Position numbers and translations under genes: made by a program | Shown here: positions 32,725 to 43,100 of the stretch, piece by piece | Layout: the number at the start of each line of letters is the position of its first letter | Position numbering within the stretch: the stretch's first letter is position 1 | The notes under the pieces: generated by a model | Databases searched by the model: none | Seen by the model: the letters and a program-made list of their open reading frames with translations, nothing else | Told to the model about the DNA's origin: nothing | From: Martinezella lusitana | GTDB taxonomy: Bacteria; Pseudomonadota; Alphaproteobacteria; Rhizobiales; Rhizobiaceae | Direction: 5' to 3' | NCBI RefSeq assembly: GCF_016901135.1 | Contig: NZ_JAFEVL010000066.1 | Span: 62,001 to 126,000, forward strand | Length of the DNA stretch: 64,000 bases

Positions 32725-33480
32725 ATGCAGGCGATCTTGACGTCCCTCGACAGGCGTTGGCGGCGAAGCGACGCGCGGCTTGCGCCATCCCATTGGAAGA
32801 TCTGTCTTTTCCTGACGGCCAATATCGTTCTTCTCTCCGCCCTGCTGTTCGACTGGCCTGTCGGCGCAACCCTCAAGAACCTGTCGCCCTCGATTCGCTT
32901 CTTCGGCGGAATGCTGACCGATTTCGGCGATTCCGGCTGGATCATCCTCATCAGCGCCTTCCTGTTCTTTGAGGGCTGGGCCGGTAGCAGATTGCTCCAC
33001 TCGCAACGCTGTCGCTGCCAGGCGCTGCGCATCTGCCAGATCGGCGGCTATCTGCTGACGACCATCGTGCTTTCCGGTCTCCTTGCCAATCTGCTGAAAC
33101 GCGCCATCGGCCGCGCCCGTCCCACGCATTTTTCCGATTGGGGCCCCTTCGGCTTCTCGCCCTTCAACGGCCGGGCCAGCTTCGAGAGCTTCCCGTCGGG
33201 CCATGCGACCACCATCGGCGCGCTGTTCGTGGCACTCGCCTTCCTTTGCCCGCGCTATCGCTATATCTTCGCCGCATGCGCGCTTTGGCTGGCGATTACA
33301 CGCGTCGTGATCGGTGCGCATTATCCGAGCGACGTCATTGCCGGCCTGGCGCTCGGCGGATGGTTCTCCTTCATGACGGCGATCGTCTATTCCCGCTACG
33401 GCCTGCTCTTCCGCATCGACAATGCCGGTTGGCCGACGCCAAGATGGCCGCTGCTGAAGACAAGCAAGCCTTTGATCTGA
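32725..33480 (+). CDS. PAP2 family membrane phosphatase
   Basis: A 251-residue integral membrane protein with about six spans. The three PAP2 motifs are clear: Lys125 to Arg132-Pro133 (KRAIGRARP), PSGH (157-160) and RVVIGAHYPSD with Arg193, His199 and Asp203. Enzymes of this group remove phosphate from lipid phosphates such as undecaprenyl pyrophosphate or lipid A; substrate is not clear here. ATG at 32725 is favoured over TTG at 32698. Confidence 0.88.
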   Translation: MQAILTSLDRRWRRSDARLAPSHWKICLFLTANIVLLSALLFDWPVGATLKNLSPSIRFFGGMLTDFGDSGWIILISAFLFFEGWAGSRLLHSQRCRCQALRICQIGGYLLTTIVLSGLLANLLKRAIGRARPTHFSDWGPFGFSPFNGRASFESFPSGHATTIGALFVALAFLCPRYRYIFAACALWLAITRVVIGAHYPSDVIAGLALGGWFSFMTAIVYSRYGLLFRIDNAGWPTPRWPLLKTSKPLI

Positions 33481-33704
33481 AATCGATCTGCGGCCATCGC
33501 GCCGCCTGCGGCATTCTCCGTCAAAACACCGGATCGGTCTCCGCACGGGGCAGGCGGGGTAGGACACTCCCTTTCGCCTGAGCACGCCTTCATGCCTGAC
33601 CGCATCCCAAAGGTTGCCAAGGTCATCAGGCATTCATATATCTGGGAGGGTGGCAGCCGCGAAAAGCGGTCAACCCGATTTCGTTTCCACTTGCGGTAAA
33701 AACC

Positions 33705-33995
33705 ATGGATGCCGGCCCGATACGTCTAAGCGAAAGGCAGCTGGGATTGATTTCCCGGGCGCTTGCCGAGCCGCGCCGCGTGCAGATCCTGAGGGAGATC
33801 GGCACACGAACCGAGCCTATGCCCTGCAGCATCCTCACCCAATGCCACACCGTCAGCGCCGCGACGATTTCCCACCATCTCAAGGAACTCGAAAACGCCG
33901 GTCTCATCGAGATCCAGCGTGAAGGCAAATTCGCAAACCTCGTGTTGCGACGCGACATCCTGGCCGCCTACATGGCGGAGCTTTCCAGAATCTGA
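33705..33995 (+). CDS. ArsR-family winged-helix regulator
   Basis: A 96-residue regulator with an ArsR-type core: LISRALAEPRRVQILREI, TVSAATISHHLKELENAGLI (recognition helix) and REGKFANLVLRRDILAAYM. There are no obvious metal-binding cysteine pairs in the recognition helix, so it may sense something other than metal. It lies 151 bases upstream of an SDR gene in the same direction, and a palindrome between them is a good operator candidate. Confidence 0.85.
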   Translation: MDAGPIRLSERQLGLISRALAEPRRVQILREIGTRTEPMPCSILTQCHTVSAATISHHLKELENAGLIEIQREGKFANLVLRRDILAAYMAELSRI

Positions 33996-34035
33996 CAATT
34001 CCGTCGGCACCAATCAGCGTCTGCTCTTGTATCAG

Positions 34036-34051
34036 TTAGATAGTTATCTAA
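34036..34051. promoter_or_regulatory. 16-bp palindrome upstream of the SDR gene
   Basis: TTAGATA-GT-TATCTAA, a perfect inverted repeat, 96-111 bases before the SDR start and 41 bases after the ArsR-type gene. Size and AT-rich arms fit an ArsR-family site. Confidence 0.6.
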
Positions 34052-34146
34052 ATATCAAAGGGACGATGCGGATCGGTTTTCGGGTCGCATGCGCTCAACA
34101 GTTCGACAATTATAAAATCGTCTAATAATTCTCTACAGGAGATAAC

Positions 34147-34896
34147 ATGAGCAAGCTGACAGGCAAGGTCGCGATCGTGACCGGAGCATCCAAGGGCATC
34201 GGTGCTGGCATCGCCAAGGCGATGGGCGAAGAAGGCGCGGCCGTCATCGTCAATTATGCCTCGAGCCGCGAAGGCGCCGACAGAGTGGTTGCTGATATCA
34301 CCGCCAAAGGCGGCAAGGCGCTCGCCGTCCACGGCGACGTTTCAAAATCCGAAGACGTCAAGCGGCTCTTTGCAGAGGCGAAGCAGGCTTTCGGCGGCGT
34401 CGACATTCTCGTCAACAACGCCGGCGTCTACAAATTTGCAACGTTGGAAGAGATCACCGAGGAAGAATTCCATCGTGAATTCAACATCAACGTCCTCGGC
34501 ACGCTGCTGACGACACAGGAAGCGGTGAAGTATTTCGGCCCGGAAGGCGGCAATGTCATCAACATCGCCTCGACCGCCGTCACCATGAACCTGCCGACCA
34601 CCGCGGTCTATACCGCTACCAAGGCGGCCGTGACCTCGATCACCCAGATCCTTGCCAAGGAACTTGGCCCTCGCAACATCCGCGTCAACACCATCTCGCC
34701 CGGCGCCGTCGAGACCGAGGGCGTCATCGCGGCCGGCGTCATCGGCAGCGACTTCGAAAAGCAGATGGTTTCGCAAACGCCTCTCGGCCGCCTTGGCCAA
34801 CCGACGGACATCGCCCCGATCGCCGTCTTCCTGGCTTCGCAGGATTCCGCCTGGCTGACAGGGGAAACCCTCTACGCCGGCGGCGGCCTCAAATAG
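34147..34896 (+). CDS. Short-chain dehydrogenase/reductase
   Basis: A 249-residue classical SDR. Cofactor loop TGASKGIG (13-20), NNAG (90-93), and the active-site Ser142, Tyr155 and Lys159 (YTATK) are all present. It is close to glucose 1-dehydrogenase-like and 3-oxoacyl-ACP reductase-like proteins, and an acidic residue for NAD at strand 2 is not obvious. Substrate unknown. AGGAG precedes the ATG. Probably controlled by the upstream ArsR-family gene. Confidence 0.9.
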   Translation: MSKLTGKVAIVTGASKGIGAGIAKAMGEEGAAVIVNYASSREGADRVVADITAKGGKALAVHGDVSKSEDVKRLFAEAKQAFGGVDILVNNAGVYKFATLEEITEEEFHREFNINVLGTLLTTQEAVKYFGPEGGNVINIASTAVTMNLPTTAVYTATKAAVTSITQILAKELGPRNIRVNTISPGAVETEGVIAAGVIGSDFEKQMVSQTPLGRLGQPTDIAPIAVFLASQDSAWLTGETLYAGGGLK

Positions 34897-34907
34897 GCTT
34901 CACGGCG

Positions 34908-34937
34908 AAGCCGCTCTCCAGGAGGAGGGCGGCTTTA
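34908..34937 (+). terminator. Terminator after the SDR gene
   Basis: AAGCCGCTCTCC pairs with GGAGGGCGGCTT (one G-T pair) around a 4-base loop, followed by TTATT. Confidence 0.68.
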
Positions 34938-34978
34938 TTCGGCCGGCCATGGCGCCGAGCCAATATGTTAGCGAATGA

Positions 34979-35006
34979 TTGCAAAACGACCCCGTTTTCC
35001 TATTTA
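34979..35006 (+). promoter_or_regulatory. Candidate promoter of dps
   Basis: TTGCAA (34979-34984) and TATTTA (35001-35006) with a 16-base spacer; leader about 180 bases. The leader has no supported gene. Confidence 0.4.
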
Positions 35007-35191
35007 CTGCAGATGTTCGGGTTTTCCGCACGCCATCGCAGTCGACCGTGCCGCGAAGCGACATCTCGTCCGCGAAACCTCAAAACAGATCCTGTCTGCA
35101 ATGCGATCCCACGCAACAGCGAATGTCATCGAATTCCTTCAAGATCCGCCGGCGATCACTGTCGCGAACATCAAAAACGGAGGACGTCTTT

Positions 35192-35701
35192 ATGAATACC
35201 GCTAACACCAAATCGAAACTGGGCACCCGCACCAATCTCAGTGAAGAAGCGACACGCGATATTTCCGCAGCGCTCAACGCGCTGCTGGCGGATGTCTTTG
35301 CCCTCTATCTGAAAACCAAGAATTTCCACTGGCATATGAGCGGTCCGCATTTTCGCGACTATCACTTGCTTCTGGACGATCAGGGCGATCAGATCTTCGC
35401 CATGACCGACCCCATGGCCGAGCGCGTCAGGAAGATCGGCGGAACGACGTTGCGGTCGATCGGCAATATTGCCAGGCTGCAGCGCATTCCCGATAATGAT
35501 GCCGAATATGTCGATCCCCAGGACATGCTCGCCGAATTGGGGGATAACAACCTCAAGCTTGCTGCCGAGATCCGCGCGACCCATGACGTCTGCGACGAAT
35601 ATGGCGATATCGCCACCGCCAGCCTGCTTGAGAACTGGCTGGACGAGACGGAACGCCGCACCTGGTTCCTGTTCGAAGCCACGCGCAACACCAACCGCTG
35701 A
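35192..35701 (+). CDS. dps: Dps family DNA-binding ferritin-like protein
   Basis: A 169-residue protein with the Dps ferroxidase pattern: KNFHWHMSGPHFRDYHLLLDDQ spread over residues 43-64 (His46, Asp57 or Asp62 region) and FAMTDPMAERVRKIGGT. Dps forms a 12-mer that oxidises iron with peroxide and can coat DNA. The ATG at 35192 has CGGAGGA 8 bases before it; the longer open frame upstream is not supported. Confidence 0.92.
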   Translation: MNTANTKSKLGTRTNLSEEATRDISAALNALLADVFALYLKTKNFHWHMSGPHFRDYHLLLDDQGDQIFAMTDPMAERVRKIGGTTLRSIGNIARLQRIPDNDAEYVDPQDMLAELGDNNLKLAAEIRATHDVCDEYGDIATASLLENWLDETERRTWFLFEATRNTNR

Positions 35702-35756
35702 CCGCGGCACTGCCCGCCCTCGGACACAACGGCCGCATGCGGGATGCCATAACCCC

Positions 35757-35794
35757 GATTTCCTCGCTCCCGCTTCTGCGGAGGCGAGGAAATC
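35757..35794. terminator. Hairpin after dps
   Basis: GATTTCCTCGC pairs exactly with GCGAGGAAATC around a 16-base loop. No T-run follows, but it ends just before a TTGACT box. Confidence 0.5.
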
Positions 35795-35847
35795 CTTGAC
35801 TCCTGTGGAAAACCTCTTAGAACCGGCGACGGAAAAGGAAGACTTCC

Positions 35848-35964
35848 ATGGTTAGCTTCGAACAGATCGACAGCTTCAGTCACCTGGCGGAATGTGCCGG
35901 GCGGGATGTCTATTTTCCGGTTTCTTCCAAAACCAAGGCCAAAACGACGACGAAAACCGTCTGA
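35848..35964 (+). CDS. Possible small protein, 38 residues
   Basis: A short frame with AAGGAAG 6 bases before its ATG. The peptide starts MVSFEQIDSFSHL and ends in a basic, threonine-rich tail (KTKAKTTTKTV), which would be cytoplasmic. TTGACT (35796) and TAGAAC (35818) give a plausible promoter after the dps hairpin. No family is recognised. It fills part of the 373-base gap between dps and asd; the rest has no gene. Confidence 0.4.
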   Translation: MVSFEQIDSFSHLAECAGRDVYFPVSSKTKAKTTTKTV

Positions 35965-36074
35965 CGTCTCTGGCCTGCCGCTCTCTCCCCGGCTCGGTCG
36001 GGGACAGGAACCGGTCGTCATGGCCGCAGTTCCCCCCTCGCCAAAGAGGAGAGAAGAGAAAGAGAGCTTGAGAA

Positions 36075-37109
36075 ATGGGTTTCAAAGTTGCAGTAGCGGG
36101 CGCGACCGGGAATGTCGGCCGCGAAATGCTCAACATCCTGTCCGAACGCGGTTTTCCGGCCGATGAGGTCGTGGCGCTCGCGTCCGCCCGCTCCCAGGGA
36201 ACCGAAGTTTCCTTCGGCGACCGGACGCTGAAGGTTTCCAACCTGGAGAACTACGATTTCTCCAACACCGACATTTGCCTTATGTCGGCCGGTGGCGATG
36301 TCTCGAAGAAGTACTCGCCGAAGATCGGCGCCCAGGGCTGCGTCGTCATCGACAACTCGTCCGCATGGCGCTACGACGCCGACGTGCCGCTGATCGTGCC
36401 GGAAGTGAATCCGGACGCCATCACGCAGTTCACCAGGCGCAACATCATCGCCAATCCGAATTGCTCGACCGCGCAGCTCGTCGTCGCGCTGAAGCCGCTA
36501 CATGATTTCGCCAAGATCAAGCGCGTCGTGGTCTCGACCTACCAGTCCGTTTCCGGCGCCGGCAAGGACGGCATGGACGAGCTGTTCAACCAGACCCGCG
36601 CCGTCTTCGTCGCCGACCCGATCGAGAACAAGAAATTCACCAAGCGCATCGCCTTCAACGTCATTCCGCACATCGACGCCTTCATGGAAGACGGCTACAC
36701 CAAGGAAGAATGGAAGGTGCTGGCCGAAACCAAGAAGATGCTCGATCCGAAGATCAAGGTCACCTGCACAGCTGTCCGGGTGCCGGTTTTCATCGGTCAT
36801 TCTGAATCGGTCAATATCGAGTTCGAAAACGAGATATCAGCCGATCAGGCTCGCGATATCCTGCGCGAAGCGCCAGGTTGCCTCGTCATCGACAAGCACG
36901 AAAACGGCGGCTACATCACGCCTTACGAGTGCGCCGGCGAAGACGCGACCTATATTTCGCGCATCCGCGAGGATGCCACCGTTGAAAACGGCCTCAATAT
37001 CTGGGTCGTCTCCGACAACCTGCGCAAGGGTGCGGCGCTGAACGCCATTCAGATTGCCGAACTGCTCATCAACCGCGGCCTGATCAAGCCACGCAAGCAG
37101 GCTGCATAA
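36075..37109 (+). CDS. asd: Aspartate-semialdehyde dehydrogenase
   Basis: A 344-residue enzyme that reduces aspartyl phosphate with NADPH, the branch point to lysine/diaminopimelate, threonine and methionine. It has AGATGNVGREML at the cofactor fold, catalytic Cys130 in NPNCSTAQ, and VSTYQSVSGAGKDGMDEL. A terminator follows at 37169. Confidence 0.97.
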   Translation: MGFKVAVAGATGNVGREMLNILSERGFPADEVVALASARSQGTEVSFGDRTLKVSNLENYDFSNTDICLMSAGGDVSKKYSPKIGAQGCVVIDNSSAWRYDADVPLIVPEVNPDAITQFTRRNIIANPNCSTAQLVVALKPLHDFAKIKRVVVSTYQSVSGAGKDGMDELFNQTRAVFVADPIENKKFTKRIAFNVIPHIDAFMEDGYTKEEWKVLAETKKMLDPKIKVTCTAVRVPVFIGHSESVNIEFENEISADQARDILREAPGCLVIDKHENGGYITPYECAGEDATYISRIREDATVENGLNIWVVSDNLRKGAALNAIQIAELLINRGLIKPRKQAA

Positions 37110-37168
37110 GCATTCCTAAACCAATTTACGGTTTATAAATCTTCGCTAGCTAAGCAGGATTAAACGGA

Positions 37169-37203
37169 AGCCTCGCCATTTCCCATCGAAAGGCGGGGCT
37201 TTT
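37169..37203 (+). terminator. Intrinsic terminator after asd
   Basis: AGCCTCGCC pairs with GGCGGGGCT (with a T-G pair), loop of 14, followed by TTT. Confidence 0.75.
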
Positions 37204-37396
37204 GCAAATGCCTTTGGCGGTAATGTTTCCCGTGAAGCGAAAACATCGGTCGCTAAAATGTGATAATGACAGGACGGTCGGATGCTGGCATGGTCCAGTG
37301 AAGACTAGACCGCGCATGAGCCCGGATTGGAGGGCTTATGCGCCATTCAAAAACGGTTACCGCGTTTGTGACGCGGTGAGAATTCGGGGAAACTGA

Positions 37397-38218
37397 ATGC
37401 GCATCACAAAGTCTGGAATGGCAACTCTCGTGGCGGGCGGGTTGTTGCTGGTGACGCCGATTGCCGCAAATGCGGCATCCTGCGGCAACACTTCCGCCGG
37501 CTTCGAGAACTGGGTGCAGGAATTCAAGCGGGAAGCGCAGGGTCAGGGCGTCAGCCCTTCCGTTCTCGACCGGGCCTTCGCCAACGTCCGTTACAATCAG
37601 CCGACCATTCGCGCCGATCGCGGCCAGAAAAGCTTCAAGCTTTCCTTCGAAGATTTCATGAGGAAGCGCGGCGGCCAGTCGATCATCAATCGCGGCAAGA
37701 GCATGAAGCAGGCCAATGCCGCGCTCTTTTCCAAGATCGAGAAGCGCTTCGGCGTACCCCCGGGGCCGATCATCGCCATCTGGGGCATGGAAACCGGTTT
37801 TGGCGGCTTCATGGGCGATCAGCATACGCTCTCGGCCGTCTCGACCCTTGCCTATGATTGCCGCCGTTCCCCATTCTTCACCGAGCAGCTCTACTCCGCT
37901 CTCAAGCTCGTCGGCGAAGGCTATCTCAACCCGTCGGCCCGTGGCGCCGCGCATGGCGAAATCGGCCAGACGCAGTTCATGCCTAAGAACGTCGTCGCCT
38001 TCGGCGTCGATGAAGATGGCGACGGTAGGGTCGATCTTGTGGGATCGCGCGCTGACGCTTTGGCCTCGACCGCGAACTTCCTGCGTGGCCATGGCTGGCA
38101 GCCAGGCGCTGGTTATCAGCCCGGCGAGCCGAATTTCTCGGCCATCGCCGGCTGGAACGACGCTAGGGTCTATCAGCAGGCGATCGCCTATATCGGCCAG
38201 CAGATCGACGGCAAGTAA
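37397..38218 (+). CDS. Lytic murein transglycosylase, MltB-like
   Basis: A 273-residue exported protein: signal peptide (about 1-27, ANAA-SC), then the MltB fold with catalytic Glu132 in IWGMETGFGGFMG, RGAAHGEIGQTQFMP and ALASTANFLRGHGW. It cuts peptidoglycan glycan strands leaving 1,6-anhydro ends. The C-terminal peptidoglycan-binding domain found in some relatives is absent. No Cys lipobox is seen at the cleavage site, apart from Cys29. Confidence 0.92.
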   Translation: MRITKSGMATLVAGGLLLVTPIAANAASCGNTSAGFENWVQEFKREAQGQGVSPSVLDRAFANVRYNQPTIRADRGQKSFKLSFEDFMRKRGGQSIINRGKSMKQANAALFSKIEKRFGVPPGPIIAIWGMETGFGGFMGDQHTLSAVSTLAYDCRRSPFFTEQLYSALKLVGEGYLNPSARGAAHGEIGQTQFMPKNVVAFGVDEDGDGRVDLVGSRADALASTANFLRGHGWQPGAGYQPGEPNFSAIAGWNDARVYQQAIAYIGQQIDGK

Positions 38219-38231
38219 GCTGTACCAAACG

Positions 38232-38268
38232 AAAAAGCGCTGCGAACCAGTCGGTCGCAGCGCTTTTT
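38232..38268. terminator. Bidirectional terminator between transglycosylase and carbonic anhydrase
   Basis: AAAAAGCGCTGCGA and TCGCAGCGCTTTTT form a perfect 14-bp stem with a 9-base loop. T-runs on both strands let it serve the two convergent genes. Confidence 0.9.
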
Positions 38269-38289
38269 TATTGAAGTAAATTTATCGTC

Positions 38290-38931
38290 TTAGACATCAG
38301 GCCGAATGAAATCGCGGGTTTCGGGATCCATGACCCACAATTCCCCCGTAGAAATATCGAACCATGCGCCGTGCAGGTTCAATTTACCTTCTTCTTCCCG
38401 CGCCTTGATCTCCGGAAAGCTGCGCAGATTGTCGAGCGAATTGCGGATCGAGATGCGCTCCAGCGCCGTCTGGCGCTCCGCCGGCGTCATGATGTCGTTG
38501 CTCTGGATCTGCTCGGCAGCGGGCTTCAGGAGGCCCATCCACCGGCCGATGAAATCACCCGGCGAAAGCGGCTCGGCGTTCGGATCGAGTGCCGCGCGAA
38601 TGCCGCCGCAGCGACCGTGACCCATCACGACAATATCGGAGACTTTGAGCGACAGAACCGCAAACTCGAGCGCCGACGAGGTCGAATGGAAATTACCATC
38701 GGGCTCATAGGGCGGCACCATGTTGGCGACGTTGCGGATGACGAAGAGCTCTCCCGGGCCGGCGTCGAAGATGATCTCCGGCGCGGAACGAGAGTCGCAA
38801 CAGGCAATCACGAGCGTCGACGGGTTCTGGCCGAGCTCGGCGAGAGTGCGATAGCGTTCGCGCTCATCGACGTAACGCCCGCTCATGAAGTTGCGATAGC
38901 CATTCAGAAGGGAGTCAGGAAAGCTTTGCAT
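38290..38931 (-). CDS. Beta-carbonic anhydrase
   Basis: A 213-residue zinc enzyme that interconverts CO2 and bicarbonate. Zinc ligands Cys44, His105 and Cys108 are all present (ACCDSR; GHGRCGG), with the Asp46-Arg48 dyad. NVANMVPPYEPDG is typical of the plant-type clade. It shares the terminator at 38232 with the opposite gene. Confidence 0.95.
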   Translation of the reverse strand: MQSFPDSLLNGYRNFMSGRYVDERERYRTLAELGQNPSTLVIACCDSRSAPEIIFDAGPGELFVIRNVANMVPPYEPDGNFHSTSSALEFAVLSLKVSDIVVMGHGRCGGIRAALDPNAEPLSPGDFIGRWMGLLKPAAEQIQSNDIMTPAERQTALERISIRNSLDNLRSFPEIKAREEEGKLNLHGAWFDISTGELWVMDPETRDFIRPDV

Positions 38932-39003
38932 GATACTGGATTACAGCGCACTTCGGCCGATGGCAACTATTGCACTGCAAAAAGCTCCAGACGCTTCAAG
39001 CCG

Positions 39004-39879
39004 CTATTTTTTCCGCCGCTGCGCCGGATGCATGAGGTGCCGCAGCTGCACCATCGCCATCGGCGTCGACAGACTGGCCGCATCCGCGGCGAGCGTCAGC
39101 TCGTCGCTGCCGCGCTTGACGGCGCGCGCCAGCACCTCATAAACGCTGGCTGTAGCAAGCTGCAGCGCCCGTTCCTCGTCCATGCCGGACAGCAGGCGCG
39201 ACAGAAACAAGGCGGATAGCAGGTCGCCGAGCCCGTTCGGGGCCTTCTCGATGCTGCGATGCTCGGCAAGCAAGGCGCTGCGGCCGCTGAGATAGAGATT
39301 TCCGATGCCGCCGGCCATCATCGGCACCGCCGACGTCACCAGCATGCGCGACGGCCCGAGGGCGAGTGCGGCTTCCATGATGGCATTGTTGTCTTCGAGC
39401 GGCGCGCCGGCAAGCCAGGCAAGCTCGTAGCGGTTCGGCGTTGCCAGCGACGCCAGCGGGATCAGATGATCGCGGATCGCTTCCGCCGTCGCTTCGGGCA
39501 CATAGAGCCCGCCGGCATCGCCGATGACCGGATCGCAGGCATAGAGCAGATCGGGATTCTTCTCCCGCAAGGCCGTCACCAGCCGGGCAACGGAATGCGC
39601 CTGCGCTGCATTGCCAAAATATCCCGACAGCACCGCCTTCACCTCGGACAGCCAGGGCGCGGCGATCAGATCGTCAACTGCGCGGTCGAAATCCGCCTCG
39701 TTGAAGGTCAGCCGCGTCGAACGGCCATGGCCGGGATGCCATGGCAGGACGATGGTCGGCAGCGCCCAGACGGGATGGCCAAGCGTTTCCAGCGCAAAGA
39801 CCGCGGCACGATTGCCGACGGAACCTCTGACGACATGGCTGGAGATGACGATAACGGCGCCGGCCGACTTTTGCGACAT
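39004..39879 (-). CDS. pdxY: Pyridoxal kinase PdxY
   Basis: A 291-residue ribokinase-fold kinase that salvages pyridoxal to pyridoxal 5'-phosphate. It begins VIVISSHVVRGSVGNRAA, the pyridoxal-binding segment, and has DPVIGDAGGLYV and a C-terminal NGLGDLLSALFLSRLL that supplies the catalytic Asp. A His after the first strand and the PTIVLPWHPGHG loop fit PdxY rather than PdxK. Confidence 0.93.
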   Translation of the reverse strand: MSQKSAGAVIVISSHVVRGSVGNRAAVFALETLGHPVWALPTIVLPWHPGHGRSTRLTFNEADFDRAVDDLIAAPWLSEVKAVLSGYFGNAAQAHSVARLVTALREKNPDLLYACDPVIGDAGGLYVPEATAEAIRDHLIPLASLATPNRYELAWLAGAPLEDNNAIMEAALALGPSRMLVTSAVPMMAGGIGNLYLSGRSALLAEHRSIEKAPNGLGDLLSALFLSRLLSGMDEERALQLATASVYEVLARAVKRGSDELTLAADAASLSTPMAMVQLRHLMHPAQRRKK

Positions 39880-40172
39880 GATAGTGACTTCCAGTTCAGG
39901 GCTTCAAACTGCAATGGCGCCGTTGATGATCCCTTTCGCGCCACTCTGTCAACCGCGCTTCACAAAGTCATGAAAACCTCTGTTGAATAGCTGGGTTCGG
40001 CAATTTCACGTCAACGTCATCTGCTTTGGGGCGAGATCACACCTTTTGGCAAGATTTCTAAAAATTCGTGGCCAAATCGGTCGAAAAGCAATCTAATTCG
40101 CATTCATTTTGCCAGTTTTTTCGCTAAACCTTCTGCTACTGTGGTCAAATTTCGAAAATCGGGAGGAATTTC

Positions 40173-43100
40173 ATGGCGTCCAGGACCAATCCGAAACGGG
40201 AAAAGCAGCTCGAGGCGGCACGCAAGATCGCGGCTGCGACGGGCAAGGCGCATATCGATCCCGAAATCCTGTTCGGCCGGGCAAGCAATGACGACATGGA
40301 GCGTTACAGCCCGGAAATGCTGGCCCTTGCTGCGGTGCACGCAGCGAGAGAGCTGGCAGCCTGGAACGGCACGTCTCCGCGCGTCACCATCGAACAGGTC
40401 GCCAATATCGAGCCCGATGGCGTCGCGGTGTCGATCCTCTCGATCACCGATCACAACATGCCCTTCCTCTACGAATCGATCATGGGCGAGGTAAGCAGCA
40501 CCTACCGCGATCTCTACATGGCCGTGCACCCGATCCTGGTCATCGAGGACGGCAAGCAGCCCAGCCTCTATTCCGCCGATCAGTTAAGCGATCCCGCCCA
40601 TCGCGTCAGCCATATCCAGCTTCATCTGTCGCCATTGACGGCAGCGCAGACAACGGACCTCACCAAGCGGGTGCAGACCGTGCTCGATCAGACGCATCTT
40701 ACCGTTTCCGACTGGAAGCCGATGCTGGCGCGCCTCGATATCGTCATTTCGGAGCTCTCCACCTATGAGGCGACGGGCCGCCGCAAGGGCGATCGCGACG
40801 AGGCACTTGCCTTCCTGGCCTGGTTGCGCGACGGCAATTTCACCTTCCTCGGCATGCGCGAATATGTCTATTCCGGCAAGGGCGCCGACGCCAAGGTCGA
40901 GCGCGATCGCGGGGCCGGCCTCGGCATTCTTTCCAATCCGGATGTCCGCGTCCTGCGCCAGGGCAAGGATGCCGTCACCACGACGCCGGAAATCCTCGCC
41001 TTCCTCGACGGGCCGGATTTCCTGATCGTTGCCAAGGCCAACGTCAAGTCGGTCGTCCATCGCCGCGCCTATATGGACTATGTCGGCGTCAAGCGCTTCG
41101 ACAGCGAAGGCAACGTCACGGGCGAACTGCGCATCGTCGGCCTCTACACCTCGACGGCCTATACCAGCGCTGCCATCGAAGTGCCGCTGCTGCGCTCGAA
41201 GGTACAGAAGGTCAAGGATCATTTCGGCTTCGACCCCACAAGCCATTCCGGCCGCATGCTGGATAATACGCTGGAATCCTACCCTCGCGACGACCTCTTC
41301 CAGATCGATACGACGCTGCTCGCAAGCTTCGCCGAGCAGATCAATGATCTGGCGGACCGGCCGCGCGTGCGGGCGCTGCCACGCATCGATCATTTCGATC
41401 GCTTCGTCTCTGTCATCGTCTATGTGCCGCGCGAGGAATATGATTCCGTCGTCCGCGAGAAGATCGGCAACTACCTGAAAACCGTCTATGACGGCCGCGT
41501 TTCCGCTTATTATCCGGCCTTCCCGGAAGGCGGCGTGGCGCGCGTGCATTTCATCATCGGCCGCAGCGCCGGCAAGACGCCCAATATTCCGCAAGCCAAA
41601 CTGGAAGAGGCAATCCGCGCCATTACCGCCCGCTGGGACGAGCGGTTTGTCATGCTCGCCGGCCCGAAAGCGCCGCGCATATCCGTCAGCCAGGCCTTCC
41701 AGGAAGCCTTCTCCCCCGAAGACGCCTTTGCCGATCTCCCCGATATCACCGCAACGGCCGGTGCCGAGCCGATCCGCATCGGCTTCTATATCCGCAAGGA
41801 CGAGGCAGGCGACATCCTTTCGCTGAAGATCTTCCACGGGCAAGGCAATCTGGCGCTGTCGCGCCGCGTGCCGCTGCTGGAAAACCTCGGCTTCAACGTC
41901 ATCAGCGAGCGGACCTTCGACATCTATGTCACGGCCAAGGACGGCTCGCCGGGCCATGTCGTACTTCATGACATGGAGCTCGAGGCCCGTGGCGGCCTGA
42001 CGATCGATCTCGCCCGCCATGGTGCCGCGCTGGAGGAAGCCTTCCTCGCCGCCTTCGGCGGTACGATCGACAATGACGCCTTCAACCGGCTGATCGTCTC
42101 GGCCGATCTCTCCGCGCGCGAAGCCAATGTGCTGCGGGCTTATTCGCGCTACCTTCGCCAGGCCGGCATCGCCTATTCCCAGGACTATATCGCCGCGACG
42201 CTCGACAAATATCCGCGCATTGCAGGATCGCTCTTCCGCCTGTTTCACGATACCCTCGATCCGAAGCTCAACGACAAGAGCCGTACGAAGAAGCTTGTCG
42301 AGCTGCACGCCGCCATCGAAACCGAGCTCGCCGATGTTCCGAGCCTCGACGACGACCGGATTCTCCGCCGCTACGTCAACGCCATCGATGCGACGCTGCG
42401 CACCAACTATTTCCAGAGGAGTGCCGACGGCACGCCGAAGGCCATGCTGGCCTTCAAGCTCGATCCGAAACTTCTGGACGGTCTGCCCGAGCCGCGGCCC
42501 TTCCGCGAAATCTTCGTCTACGGCGTCGAAGTGGAAGGCGTGCATCTGCGCTTCGGCAAAGTGGCGCGCGGCGGCTTGCGCTGGTCCGACCGTGCCGAGG
42601 ACTATCGCACCGAAGTACTCGGCCTGGTGAAAGCGCAGCAGGTCAAGAACGCCGTCATCGTACCCGTTGGCGCCAAGGGCGGTTTCTATCCGAAGAAGCT
42701 TCCGGTCGGCGGTAGCCGCGACGAGATCTTCAACACCGGCCGCGAAGCCTACAAGACCTATATCCGCACGCTGCTGTCGATCACCGACAATATCTCCGGC
42801 ACCGACATCATCCCGCCGGCCGACACTGTGCGGCTCGATGGCGACGACCCCTATTTCGTCGTCGCTGCCGACAAGGGCACGGCCACCTTCTCAGACACGG
42901 CCAACGCGCTGGCGCAGGAAGCCGGTTTCTGGCTGGACGACGCCTTCGCTTCCGGCGGCTCGGCCGGCTACGACCACAAGAAGATGGGCATCACCGCCCG
43001 CGGCGCATGGGAAACCGTGAAGCGGCATTTCCGCGAGATGGATATCGATATCCAGACGACGCCCTTTAACGTCGTCGGTGTCGGCGACATGTCCGGCGAC

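Noticed and set aside
37225..37240. Third parS-like word TGTTTCCCGTGAAGCG
   Set aside because: Three mismatches including the inner core; not enough for a site.
40584..42545. 653-codon open frame on the minus strand
   Set aside because: It lies wholly inside the NAD-glutamate dehydrogenase gene; the composition is that of a GC-rich antisense shadow and no domain is recognisable.
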